From NCBI GenBank assembly GCA_013076295.1, contig RQOL01000374.1, forward strand, positions 372,001-436,000: a stretch of DNA of 64,000 nucleotides. Direction: 5' to 3'. The stretch is from Sanderia malayensis. Its lineage: Eukaryota; Cnidaria; Scyphozoa; Semaeostomeae; Pelagiidae. Shown here in pieces: positions 10,169-20,417 of the stretch (position 1 is its first letter; each line of letters begins with the position of its first letter). The notes under the pieces were generated by a model. That model was not told the origin of the DNA and searched no databases. It saw only the letters and a list, made by a program, of their open reading frames with translations. The translations under genes were made by a program, and so were the position numbers.

Positions 10169-11693
10169 TTACTCATTAAGAATGTCCTGTAACATATTCA
10201 AGCAATGTAAGTAAGCAGCAATGCCATCTTCATTGGCTTGGTTTAAGGTTTCCTGGACAAATGCAATCTGATTAGCGTCCAAATCAAGATTGAACTCTGG
10301 AACTGAAACTTGGTAGTCATCATCATTCACGTGAATTTCATAATCGTCAATGCCAAATGTCAAGATGTCATCTTCAAAGGTAAAACTATCCATGGCCGTC
10401 AATTCCGAATTCCAGTTTTTCAAAGTTCCGGATGTAAACAGCTGATAAGGGGAAAGGTTGCACTCCGTAGACAAAGGGTGATGTTGCCATTGTTGCACAA
10501 ATTCTTGTAATGATTCATTGATTTTGTTTTTGAATGCCAAATGAAGAGCAAACAACTGAACATCATTTAAAGGATCAAGCTCTCCAGTATCTTCTAATTC
10601 ACTGAAAATCGCAGTTTAGAAGCACAATACCCCAGCATACACGTCTTTGTGGATTCTTTCAACACGGGTGTTATGGACCGAACTTCCCGTTATAATACTA
10701 CCACGATCTGTACCCCTCATTTCCAGCATAATTTTAGCCACCCCAAAGTTCTCCATGCCATGGTCGCTTCGCACCCTTGATGGCAAACCATACTTTGATA
10801 CACCTTCCTGAAATAGATCAAGAACTGTGTCCACCCTGTTGTTATCAGCACAGTGAGCGTAAATCAAGAGTCGGGAATACCCATCAACGCAACAATGTAT
10901 GATGAATCTATATCTAACCAATTTATGGCTTCCATCTATGTGCCATAATGCATTATGGCAGGGTACAGAGTACTTTCGTCAAAATATGCCAGGTAGCCAC
11001 CTCGGGGGGCGCAACCGACAGGGTCCACTCTTTTCAAACTAGTTCTGACTCTTCTACGCTGAATTCGAATTCCCCGACTTCTTAGAGCACCAACCAGCCT
11101 ACGTTCTCCAATGTTTGGTGTTAAAGTCCTGATTTCTTGAACTACTCCATCAAGTTCCTCATCTGATAATTGCGACCATTCTGGTAAATCTTCTTCAAGT
11201 TGGTATATGTTCCTTTTTGTTGCAATGGTGGACACACTGACACCAAGTAGTTTTGCAATTCTTTTCCAAGTGAACTGCAATGACCTCAAAAATTCTAACT
11301 GTTCTTTTGAAATTTCCACGATTGGACGTCCAGCACTCTCAACATGGTTTATAGTTTGGGTCACATACGAAACTGGTGAGATTTCTTCATCTGTACACAA
11401 GTACAAACAGCGTTCACGTATTTTATGTGTAACACCAAGAAGATCTCTTAACCTGCCTGGCATTGCAGAAAGTTGGACATTGCCTTCATGAAAACAAGAA
11501 TGGTCAAACAATAAATGCAATGTTTTGCAGCATCTTCTAGTCTGCGAAGCGTATCCTCAAGTGAACTATAAGTGATTTGTAATGTATGTTCATTTTCATG
11601 AACGATCTGGCTAAAGAGCTGCTTTAGCTGGTCAAAAAACGCATGCAATCCCACCTCATTTCTCTCCCTTAGTTGATTACGTATAGTTGCCAT
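10169..11693 (-). pseudogene. Integrase-type DDE transposase (IS3EU-like), broken
   Basis: Reading on the minus strand: an N-terminal helical part from 11693; a helix-turn-helix-like block 'WKRIAKLLGVSVSTIATKR'; 'LTPNIGERRLVGALRSRGI' (as in IS3-family orfB leaders). The rve core carries 'WHIDGSHKL', 'RSDHGMENFGVAKIML' and 'SVHNTRVERIHKDV', so the D, D and E residues are all present. The tail has 'HHPLSTECNLSPYQLF', the family signature. Breaks: a frame change near 11500, one near 10940 just before the first D, and a TAA at about 10617. The family occurs in fish, cnidarians and other animals; the IS3EU name rests on memory of Repbase. Not functional as read. Confidence 0.75.
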
Positions 11694-11884
11694 TACAGTA
11701 TCTTATCAGTCGACATTGTACACACACAAACTGTCCACACTTCAAATTTGACATGCAGAAAACCTTGTGCACCTTTCATCTCATACCGCAATAATGCATC
11801 ATAATTGGTATGTTTTATAATATGTTTTATGTTTTAATGTGCTTGAAAAGCTGGGAATATTTAAAATTTCGAAAGTGCAACTGA

Positions 11885-12398
11885 ATTAAAACTGATATGA
11901 ATAAATAAAAATCAAGTCAGAATAAATTAAAATTCAAGTCAGAATAAACGAAAATCAACTCAGAATAAATTGAAATTGAACTATGAATAAATAAAATTCT
12001 AGACAGAAACTGAAAACTATATAAGGTCAAGCCAGTTACATGAAAAATATTTACATTTTTCAAAATGTTCTCTTTAAAATGAGAGAGAGTTTGTGTGGCT
12101 TTCAGTGAAAGAATTTATAGTTATTGGCGTTTTCATTACTTCACTTCGATAAATTTTTGTGAAATTTTTTTAAGAGACACCTTCGCCGTTTTCTTTGAAT
12201 AATATTACAAAACAATTTGATATGGTTTAAATTATGTTTTCATTCGAAAATTTATGAAATTATGAGTATATTCTGCAAAAAAAATTCGCTATTGAAACCC
12301 ATTTGTTACATATTGTTATGTAAATTTTCTTGCTCAGGCCTCGGGCCACTTTTAGACGCCATTTTTTTATCCGGTGGTGCGTAACTTATGCTCACTAA
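11885..12398. repeat. Right arm and right end of the IS3EU-like element
   Basis: 11885-12005 is the reverse complement of the T-rich array at 7700-7830. 12022-12398 is the unit also found at 3236-3630. Together they mark the right end, probably near 'tcactaagtg' (12390-12398). No matching short terminal repeat is obvious on the left, so the left end is not fixed. Confidence 0.6.
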
Positions 12399-12690
12399 GT
12401 GTACATCTAAGAGATATTGATAGTAACATTACATTTCAATGACATATTATATATTATCATTGAAGATCTATCACAAAGAGTCAAATATAATATTATATTT
12501 GACTCTTTGCGATGGATTAATTCAGTTGTTTGATTGTAACCATGCTAAGATGCTCGCAATGCATCACTAAGAATATTAAAATACTCATGATAGTTAGTTC
12601 TGCCCTTGCTTGTGGTTGATACACAGAATTCAGACTGATCATACTTGTTGTCTTTTTCAAGTCTCTCTCTCTTGAACCCTAGGCTTTACA
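12399..12690 (+). repeat. Candidate 5' LTR of a Ty3-like element
   Basis: A 292-bp block from 'tgtacatc' to 'ctttaca', followed at once by 'ttggtgacagaggtg', which is placed like a primer site, and 38 bp later by a gag-like ATG. The TGT..ACA ends and position are the evidence; no second LTR is seen. Confidence 0.4.
12475..12508. repeat. Perfect 34-bp palindrome
   Basis: 'aaagagtcaaatataat' followed directly by its reverse complement, no loop; imperfect pairing extends a few bases further. It lies inside the candidate LTR. Confidence 0.85.
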
Positions 12691-12727
12691 TTGGTGACAG
12701 AGGTGAAGAGTTGAGCATTGGATGCAC

Positions 12728-13605
12728 ATGGCAACATCTATTCAGCCTGAAAAATTTCAGTCTGGGGATATAGTGAGCTCGCTGAAGCAGTTTGAGGTTT
12801 GCGCCACTCCCAACTCGTGGGACGCTGCCAAAAACTAAAAGTTTCACCAGCTTTCCTTTGTGGACCAGCCGCTGCCCATTTTCACGCTTTTGAAGATGCC
12901 CAGAAAGATTCTTAGACCATCTTGCCAAGAGTCTCAGAAAAGTTTTATGCACTGCCATTGACGGAGAAAAGTTCTTCGCTGCTTTTGAGCAGAGGATCAT
13001 GCCGCCTAACAAGGATCCTTCCTTGTTTTTATATGATCTCAAGGATGCCCTATCGAAAGAGGACCCCACCATGCCTTGTTGTCTCACCAGTTTTTAAAAA
13101 GGTTATCAGCATATTTACTCCTTAAGCTGATGGAACATAATGCAACTCCAAGCTTGAAAGAAATGACAGAGTTTGTTCAAGGACTTCGAGCAATTCATCG
13201 CCCTTCAGAAGACCCATGTTTTGCTGTTCAGGGCTCGCCATCCCACCAGGATCATGCTACATTGCACGCATCTCTGGCCGGCTTGACAGCTGCTATCAGC
13301 GCCCTTGCCCTTGATAAAAAGGAATTGCGGAGTCTTTTGCTACGCCCCGGCCTCCTCTGCAGTCGTCTTTGTCTGACGAATTTCCACATTAACCTGGCAC
13401 TTAGCAATGTCACATACACCCTTGGATTGTGCGACTCGGAATCAATTGCGTTTGCCCATTCTTGCCCGTATGACCAACAATGTCAGTTGTGTTTTGGATG
13501 GGGACATAATCAGTTGCAGTGTGCAAACAACCAACAAAGTCAAAGAAATATTGCTGCTAATCACGTGAGTGAGAATTCTTTAAACTTCAGAGGAGTGCCT
13601 CCATA
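12728..13605 (+). pseudogene. Ty3-like gag, broken
   Basis: Starts 'MATSIQPEKFQSGDIVSSLK' and holds 'FEVCATPNSWDAAK', then, in shifted frames, 'PAFLCGPAAAHFHAFED' and a capsid-like stretch. From 13076 an open frame runs through 'EMTEFVQGLRAIHRP' to a zinc knuckle 'CQLCFGWGHNQLQC' (CX2CX4HX4C) at about 13472-13513. At least one stop (TAA near 12835) and two frame changes break the capsid part. Length (~290 codons) fits an animal Ty3 gag. The protease frame follows within 15 bp. Confidence 0.7.
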
Positions 13606-13615
13606 AAGAGCTGGG

Positions 13616-14270
13616 TTGGTCACCCCCCATGTTTTCTCTGTTGGTTCCAATGTAGCCTCGTTTTTACCCAACCAGCCTCCTGTTTATTGTTCATTGCTTG
13701 GCATCAAAGTCCAGGTGTTAATTGATACCGGGTCCATGAAATCCTTTGTTTCACGGCAAGATTTTGCCAGTTTTTGGCCTAAGAAAGACATTAGGCCAAC
13801 CTTGCAGAAATGTTTTTGTGTCTCTGGAGAGTTGCTCCATATCAAAGGAACAGTCCAGGCCAGCTTATTTTTTCTAGATAACGATTCTGTTTCTTATACA
13901 GATGAGTTTCTTGTATCTAGTAAATCGTTTTCACCTTTATAGTGTATTTTGTGCTGGAATTTCTTGACCTCCAATGCTTTAAGTTTTGTGTTCCAGCCCG
14001 ACGGGCAGCCAGACATATACACTCTAGCCGAATCACATAGGGAAACCCCTGTCACCCCTAACGTGGAACCTGCTTCCCCTCCTCCAGTGGCGGACACGTC
14101 TTTGAATGGTGATGTTGAAAAGGTGACTGAATCTGTTTCTTGCCTCTTCGTTCAGTCATCAGTAAGGGAATCAGTTCCTGCCACAACAGTGTTAGTGTGT
14201 GTATACCAGGTAGAAGTGAAGTTTTAGTCACAGGAAAGCTCCTCAAAAGCTGCATAGATCACTTACGTAT
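13616..14270 (+). pseudogene. Retropepsin and start of pol, Ty3-like
   Basis: The frame contains 'VQVLIDTGSMKSFVS' with the catalytic D-T-G, then 'GELLHIKGTVQ' and, past a TAG at 13940, 'CWNFLTSNALSFVFQ', which corresponds to the usual 'LG.DFL' strand of the family. A linker rich in Pro and Ser follows; in another frame 'IPGRSEVLVTGKLLKSC' resembles the pre-reverse-transcriptase segment. No reverse transcriptase follows: the sequence breaks off at the hairpin at 14288. Confidence 0.65.
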
Positions 14271-14287
14271 GATAATGCTCCTTGTTT

Positions 14288-14341
14288 GAATCCCCCGTGC
14301 CTTGCCCTCCAGAGCACTGGAGAGCAAGGAACGGGGGATTC
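14288..14341. repeat. 54-bp hairpin at the end of the Ty3-like remnant
   Basis: Stem of about 25 bp with two mismatches ('gaatcccccgtgccttgc' against its complement) around a 4-base loop. It sits where the Ty3-like pol stops and a Helitron helicase scrap begins. Confidence 0.75.
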
Positions 14342-14361
14342 CACGAAGCACATGACAACCC

Positions 14362-14500
14362 TTGAAACAAGTGGGTATTTACTGGGTGTTTGCTCACAGA
14401 CAACTCTATGTTGCACTATCTAGAGCCAAGCCATTCTCCGGATTCAAGGTATTCACACTAAGCAATAAAAAAACAAAAAACATTGCTACAAATTGCAAGG
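14362..14500 (+). pseudogene. Helitron helicase scrap (motif VI)
   Basis: The frame gives 'FAHRQLYVALSRAKPFSGFK' followed by 'NKKTKNIA', matching motif VI and tail of Helitron PIF1-type helicases; compare 'HGQLYVAMSRATSFDGLK' in the intact Helitron of this window, encoded near 26770. Only this last piece remains. Confidence 0.7.
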
Positions 14501-14733
14501 CACGCGGACAGATATCCAGCAAATTGTCGATAAGTGCTTGTGTTTTTCCTGAAATGGGCCATATTTGGCCCAGGGAACTCAGGGTGTTTATGGTTTTCAT
14601 CCAGTAAAGATAACTTTGGGTAACTTGTGTCACTAAGCCACAGTCCATCAATTATCTCCTATGTTGTGTCAAACCGTAAAACTGCAGATTGGCAGTAGTG
14701 CTCTGACAGAAGTGTCAAAGAATCATTAAGATT

Positions 14734-15436
14734 AATTCACTTTGCTCATTAACATGTACAATCTTAATGAGCGAAGTGGGTTATGTTTCTTGGCAGTAAC
14801 CAATATATGAAGAAATCCTGGGTTTGCTTTGCTGTATCTGTAGGTCCTTTGTGATTCATACACATCATCAGGATAAACTTTTTGTGTGGCATAATATCTT
14901 CCTGATCTCTTGTTGATGAACAGAATAGTATTTTCATCCTTTCGGCATGTTACTACATTTAAAATTCCCCCTTATCTCCTAATGTCACTTTATACAGCTG
15001 GTTTGAAGAGCCTGTTTTACCATATGCAACAATGTTGTCTGCTTTACATGACACAATTAATATATTATTTGAATCAATGGTACACATAAAGTTCTCTCTT
15101 ACACCACTTGGCTTTGTTTTTTGTTCAAAGTCATGTGGGTGACACAAGAGGATATTCAAAAGGGTCTTGCAATGAGTGGAATCATTGACATTTGTGTCAT
15201 CTGATGCTGCTTCCAAATTTGACAAGCTCACCTCTGCATTTTTACCAGTTTCATCCAGGCTCTCTTCTTCTTCCTCAACCATAATTGATAAATTGTGACT
15301 TTTTTGCTTGACACTTCGGAAACTTTTAGTTGGCTCTACTAAGATACTATCTTCAAATTCATCACCACTTGTACTATTTCTGTAATTTGCGGCTTCAATA
15401 GGTGTTTTTGGGTGATTGTCTCTGTTGTGGGAGATT
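14734..15436 (-). pseudogene. Unrecognised protein gene, one frame change
   Basis: On the minus strand a frame opens after a TAA at about 15440 and runs ~160 codons to 14959. It has a Ser/Thr- and acid-rich first half ('VEEEEESLDETGKNAEV') and then 'CTIDSNNILIVSCKADNIVA', which looks like a beta-propeller blade. At 14959 a TAA interrupts 'LGDKGEF', but one base further the frame is open again for ~70 codons ('NVVTCRKDENTILFINKRSG', 'YYATQKVYPDDVYES'). A missing T in a T-run would explain it. The product is unknown. Either a recent pseudogene or a sequencing error. Confidence 0.45.
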
Positions 15437-15439
15437 TGT

Positions 15440-16165
15440 TAATTTTTGGGTTGTTTGGGTGATTTTTGGCATGTTTAGTATTTTATAACGAACAGAAAAA
15501 TGTGTTTTATATGCAACCCTGTTCAAGTAAAAATATTAAAGCTTTAAATAAGAGTGGTTTTGGTAGCAACTGGATGGGGTTGTTGTTTTGTCTTGAGCTG
15601 CAAGATAAAATAAATAATTATAACGAATCTTTAAGATGTAACCTTGCATATTATTTTCTCGATTAGGTGAAGAAAAAGGAACAAAACGTAATGTAGAAGC
15701 ACATCAGCGAATATTTGCTTTGCAACAAAACTATGCTTTACTTTGTTATTTACAAATCATTAATGAAATGCAATGTAATGATAGTCAAAGTTGCTTTAAG
15801 GAAGACGTTGTTCAGCTTTATATAGAGTGATTATAAGGAGAGTTTAGGAGAAGCAAATGTGAACATTCAACTTACCAATTACACAAATACATTTTTCCCA
15901 GGGATTTTTTTTATCAACAGATATATACAGTGGGTTCCGGCATTAAAAACATGTATTTGTCATTTCAGGCTAAATCACTTTTTTATAGGACGAGACTTTT
16001 TGTAAATCAGGCTTCACTTTTGTATAAGTCTATCCAAATACAATCAAAGTTTTTCCACAAATAGACAATTGATGCACAAATTCAACATGGCACACTGACA
16101 GAACTTGATGTAATTGAAAGAAATTTACAGGATTGGGAAATAATCTTTCAACAAATCTTTCATTT
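15440..16165. other. No gene recognised
   Basis: AT-rich intergenic DNA; the frame at 15466-15666 is low-complexity and looks accidental. Confidence 0.4.
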
Positions 16166-16567
16166 TCAGTTTGTCTTTCTGTCTGGAGCAATGGAACTTA
16201 CCACTTTTTTACCAATAATATTCATCAACTTTTTTCTCAAGCTTTTGACGTACAAATGTGGTCCAATACATGTTATGTCTGTTGCAATTTCAAGGCCTTT
16301 GTCAGCCCCCTCGTTGAACCTGCAGCCTGTGACCTCTGCTTCTCCTTGCCCGCTATCAATCAAAAACTTGTGCAGTGTTAAAGCTATCTTGATTGGAAGA
16401 TGGCCTGCAATATTCTCTCCATCTACTTTTACAACCACAGCAAATTTATCGACTACATCACTTGGCTCTGGTTCACATACAAAAATTTTACCTAAGGTGA
16501 CAACAATATCTTTATATGCATGGTAACCTCTCAAAGTTGTCTGAGCATAAAAATGATAACCAGCCAT
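16166..16567 (-). CDS. HIRAN-like domain protein
   Basis: A single open frame of 133 codons starting 'MAGYHFYAQTTLRGYHAYKD'. It has the order of elements of HIRAN-like domains: 'GYHAYKDI' at the start, 'CEPEPSDVVDKFAVVVKVDG' (N-x-x-D-x-x-A-V type strand, about residues 31-50), 'IAGHLPIKIALTLHKFL' and 'VTGCRFNEGADKGLEIATD'. Stand-alone proteins of this type are common in cnidarian genomes; in SWI2/SNF2 helicases HIRAN binds DNA ends. Role here unknown. It ends 'SIAPDRKTN' with no break visible. The flanks show no transposon signal, so it may be a host gene or an exon of one. Confidence 0.5.
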   Translation of the reverse strand: MAGYHFYAQTTLRGYHAYKDIVVTLGKIFVCEPEPSDVVDKFAVVVKVDGENIAGHLPIKIALTLHKFLIDSGQGEAEVTGCRFNEGADKGLEIATDITCIGPHLYVKSLRKKLMNIIGKKVVSSIAPDRKTN

Positions 16568-16869
16568 TGTGTTTCCTTTGCTTCAATTCTGTGCTTGAAA
16601 CACTTACAGTAAGTAGGCCACACAAAGACAAGAAGGCTCCTTAGGCCCGAGAGCCTCGATATGGCTTTCGCTTGACATGGCACAAAACATCACCTGATAC
16701 AGAACTGGAAAGTGCTGGCAGTTGTGTTTTGGGCTAGGCGCGCTTGTATTAGAAAAGAAACAGGAAGAAAATACTACTAACATTAGCTCATTTTAAATTC
16801 CGGAAGTTTGTGACCACTCATAGTGGTAATCAGGTGAAAGTTAAGCTTTTAACTACAGTATTTGAAAAA

Positions 16870-17330
16870 TATATGTGAAAAGTGTGAACACTGTGAGGAG
16901 ACATTCACAAGTGGACAATATCTCCATAAGCACAAGGATTAAAGTAAAGTGTGCAGTGCTGCAAGTGGTATCTCAGCTAATTCTAACAAGAACGGTCAGG
17001 ATGATAATCAGGGTGGTAGTAAGAAAGTAAACAAGAACTCTAATCTGACACAAGTGGAGTCAAGAAAAAGAAAACAGGGGAGGAACTTAAATGATGGCTC
17101 CAGTAGTTCTGGATGCAAAAAGATTTGATACGAAAAAATCAGAGAGATTTCTATAGAGCAAAAGAGTGTTTCTGTAGAGGCACAGCAGCTGAAATGCATC
17201 AAAGAGGACCTTGAATTTAAGAGCAAATGTTCTCAAAAAATGGAAGAGACTGAGAGCGAGATGTTCCCCGAAGCAAAAAAATGTGCAACACTATGGAAAG
17301 CAGCCTTACCTTTCAGGTGTGAGAAGCCAT
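16870..17330 (+). pseudogene. C2H2 zinc-finger-like remnant
   Basis: One frame gives 'CEHCEETFTSGQYLHKHKD' (C2H2-like, last His lost) followed by a TAA, then Ser/Lys/Asn-rich sequence and a polar coiled-coil-like segment ending 'ATLWKAALPFRCEKP'. Two stops interrupt it. Unremarkable. Confidence 0.3.
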
Positions 17331-17499
17331 GAACTTCACAATTTGACACCAGAGAGACAACAGATGGAGCCTGGCAGAGATCAAAGGCAACCACAGTACC
17401 AAGCTTCTCAAAAGCAATTACAAAGGGAAGAGGAATCGTTCATGTGTTTCGTTGATTACCAAAACTGAATTAAATTAAAAATATGATAACTAAGAATAC

Positions 17500-18600
17500 C
17501 ATTCAAAATATTTCATGAATATTGTGCTGATCTTCTTCCCACCAGTCTCATTATTGTGCATGACAGGGCATTGAATCTTCAAACTGCAGGATGTTCAAAC
17601 TTTCTCTCATACTTTCTGGCAGCTGTTTCCTTCTACACTCTACTGCCATTCTTGCAGAAGAAACCCTGTATCTAAACAATTGCTCTATATCAGTACTTCC
17701 ACGTTTGCAAATTCCTTCATCCTGTATGGTAGTAGAGGATATGCAGGGTCGCAAGGAATTCAAATGGGTAGAGCATCTTCATTTGGTACAACTTTCCTCT
17801 TGCAAAATAGTTCCACCACTATATATTTGATTCAACTGGAAACTTATAAATACCCTTGCATTGTGCACATTACCAGGCTATTTCATGTTGACATCCATGA
17901 AGCAATATCAATGATCAACACATCCCTGCACATTCAAACTATAGAACCCTTTTCTATTCATTTAGTCTTTCGAGTTTTCAACCGGTCTCTTGGTTGGAAT
18001 ATGGGTGCCATCCAGAGCACCTTATACATACGGGAAAACAATGAATCTCAACAAATTTAGCAGCTAAATCATTGACTGCGTCTTCAGTTTTTAGTACCTT
18101 GATGTAAATTGGAAGAAGACCAGTGCCAATTGCTCTTGCAACTTTATTTACTATATGTGAGACAGTTCAGAGTCAGCATTCTCCCACCATCGGGCAAATA
18201 GTACAATGTCAATGCCAGTTGTGTTTCAACAAACAAAGGTACTCTTGTGTTGGTAGTTGACAAAATCAATGGTCTAACCTGATCACATAATTTGTGAAAA
18301 CTTTCTCTTGTAATTCTGAAGTTCTCATTCCACTCACTTTTCACTGCTTCCCTGCTCTGCAACTTTCGCCACCAAGTGTTACTCCTACAAGGCCTAATCC
18401 AGTATTCTCTGGGAGTTTGTCTTCTACTTCTTCAAATTATAAGGCTTCGCATTGCCATCAATTTTCTCCTCTGTTTTTTCTTCAAGCGAAAATATTTCAA
18501 CACAAGGTTGGAATAGTTTATTTGGAACCTGAAAAGGGTCGTGAAGCCAAGCATCAACAGAATAAACATTGTCAATAGAGTATCCACATCCATGTTGTAG
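17500..18600 (-). pseudogene. PIF/Harbinger transposase, broken
   Basis: From about 18600 downwards: a Lys-rich leader, 'TPREYWIRPCRSNTWWRKL', 'EWNENFRITRESFHKLCDQ' and 'RVPLFVETQLALTLYYL', the standard N-terminal half of Harbinger nucleases. Then 'VLDGTHIPTKRPVENSKD' (first catalytic D), 'MNRKGFYSLNVQGCVDH', 'NVHNARVF' and a broken version of the 'D.AYPL' strand and of the final 'ARM.VE.AFGRLK' part. Many stops and frame changes. The partner MYB-like protein gene of Harbinger elements is not seen. Confidence 0.8.
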
Positions 18601-18773
18601 TTAGGAAATAATATTTTTTTCTTGCTGAATGTCATTTTTCCGCCAAAATGTTCGTAATTACTTGAAAACGAAGGTTCTGTTGCAAATAGAGGTTCTGGAG
18701 CACATGTATATCCTTTAACACACCAATATTCATATGATGTGGGCTAAGCACAAAATAGTAATAACTGACAGTG

Positions 18774-19482
18774 CTACCTTATTATAAGTCCTTTTGGCAA
18801 TACACTGCCCAGTGCAAGGAGAAAACCTCCATAATTCTCTTTAAAGTTGGCTGGCGCAAATTCCAACACCTGGCACAACGCCGACTTGGACTCGTCAATG
18901 TTATCTGTTACAAATAAATGTTGATTATTAGTGGAAAAGATATTGACGCAAACAGAGAAACTGCATGAGTTAAGTAGGTCGTACACATTTTCGACTCACT
19001 TGATCTTGCAAGAATTGGCAGTTTGGTGTTCAGTATTGTATAGCCTGCCTCCTCTTCCCTAATTAACTGCACCCTGTTTTCTTCTTGCAGCTGAATGATG
19101 AATGGTTTTGGTCTTTGCCATTTTCCGCTGTCTGACATGTACACCCACGTTGGCGGGTTAGAATGGGGTTGCGATCCATGCTCCTATAAAAACAATGCAA
19201 GTTTAACAGACTACAACTATCCCACAAATGAACTTAAAAGTGACCATTTGTTAAAAAAGAAAATTCGGTCAAATATTTACCAAAACGAGAACACACTGTC
19301 TTCCTGGCGGCATTGATCTGTATTCGTCATAAATGCTTTTGACATATGGAAGTAAAAATTGCTCTTTACTAGGCTGTGTCCAAAGATTTTTCAAGTTTAG
19401 TTTCTCCGTTATGCCAAACTCATAGGACATATCTTTCCATGTCAAGAAAAATACTTCGTGTTCAGGTGTTGTTTCGTTATCT
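18774..19482 (-). CDS. Unrecognised three-exon gene (3' part)
   Basis: Three exons with consensus sites and matching phases: 19482-19281 (ends 'RQCVLVL', donor gtaaat), 19183-19000 (acceptor ctatag, ends at a gtgagt donor) and 18904-18774 (acceptor taacag, ending 'GLIIR' then TAG). Together about 172 residues, with 'DMSYEFGITEKLNLKNLW' and 'NPPTWVYMSDSGKWQRPKP' as recognisable landmarks. I do not know the family. The first exon starts in phase, so earlier exons should lie above 19482, but there the sequence passes into the 114-bp-repeat element, then Penelope and DIRS remnants. Either the gene has a long intron full of insertions or it is truncated. Confidence 0.55.
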
Positions 19483-19515
19483 CTGGAGATGTAGCAAATT
19501 TAGGTATATATATAC

Positions 19516-19914
19516 TAGGGGTCATCACTCGCTTCGCTCGTTCGGCCCAGCCTGTCAAGTAAAAAAAGCTTAGTCTGGTTGGCGCACTTCGTGCGCTGCA
19601 TTCACCTACGCTCATGCCCCTTTCAACGCCACATACAATGGGTTAGCTCGCTGTGCTCGCCTGTCTATCTATTATCAAGAAACATAGACTGATAGCGTGC
19701 ACTTCAGGCGCTGCATTCGCTTACGCTCATGCCTCTTTCAACTCCATGTACAATGGGTTAGCTTGCTACGCCGGCCTGTGGTTGGTGCACTTCATGCGCT
19801 GCATTCGCTTACACTTATGCCCATAAATACATACATACGTACATACATACATGCAAACATACCTACATACATACCTACATACCTACATACATACATATAT
19901 ACATACATATACAC
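19516..19914. repeat. 114-bp-repeat family element, copy 1, with ATAC-type tail
   Basis: Starts 'taggggtcatcactcgcttc', exactly as at 23949, then about 2.5 decayed 114-bp units, then a (TACA)n microsatellite (19826-19914). See the copy at 23949 for the unit. Confidence 0.85.
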
Positions 19915-19949
19915 TAAGAAGAGAGAGACTCAGAAGACAAAACTTTCCT

Positions 19950-19990
19950 TCTCGACAAGCTTGTTTCGTGGTTACCCACTCATCAGGAGA
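19950..19990 (-). ncRNA. Hammerhead ribozyme (Penelope-type)
   Basis: Minus strand, 5'-3': stem I strand TCTC (19990-19987); conserved CTGATGA (19986-19980); stem II GTGG-GTAA-CCAC with a GNRA-like loop (19979-19968); conserved GAAA (19967-19964); stem III from the palindrome ACAAGCTTGT; cleavage triplet GTC (19956-19954); then GAGA pairing back to TCTC. All core residues of the hammerhead are present. Stem III is short and self-complementary, as in hammerheads of Penelope-like elements and retrozymes, which often act as dimers. It lies 176 bp downstream of the GIY-YIG remnant on the same strand, as expected for a Penelope pseudo-LTR. Confidence 0.85.
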
Positions 19991-20165
19991 TGTACACATA
20001 AATATATTCCTATATACAACTAATGTATATGCTGAGGGTGGTTAAGAAAGTATGCTGGGGAGGTGTTAGTTTACAATTCTTTGTTCTATTGTTCCTAAGG
20101 ACATGAGTTCAGTTCTATTCTTCTATGTGTCATGTTACCAATTCCCGGCGGTGTGTAGTTTACGG

Positions 20166-20400
20166 TTAAGTGCTAATTAGTAGAGCTTTTGTTCGATGGC
20201 GGCAAGCAGACATGAGTTCATTTCTTTTGTTGAGGGTGGCTAAATGGGCCGGCATATTATGAAAAACTTTTCTTTAATACACAAGTTACATCTTTTACTT
20301 TAACTGTTGTATGGTTGGCTAGATGAAAGAATTCTCCATGAAATGGTGTGGTCAATGTCCGCGTCTTTGACAGTCCAAATGTATTTGCTTAGTTCCATTG
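20166..20400 (-). pseudogene. Penelope-like element, GIY-YIG region C-terminal remnant
   Basis: Minus strand: 'ELSKYIWTVKDADIDHTISW', then after a stop 'SKRCNLCIKEKFFII', and after a frame change 'TLNKRNELMSACRHRTKALL'. This is the end of the Penelope GIY-YIG endonuclease (L-S-x-x-I-W, W-x-I/L, C-x-L-C-x-x-E-K, L-N-x-R-x-E-L, C-R-H). The reverse transcriptase part is gone: DIRS sequence follows above 20456. The hammerhead ribozyme lies just downstream. Confidence 0.85.
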
Positions 20401-20417
20401 AGTATCTGTGCTCGAGT

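Noticed and set aside
12686..13087. 133-codon minus-strand frame
   Set aside because: Antisense to the Ty3-like gag, whose plus-strand frames carry recognisable capsid motifs.
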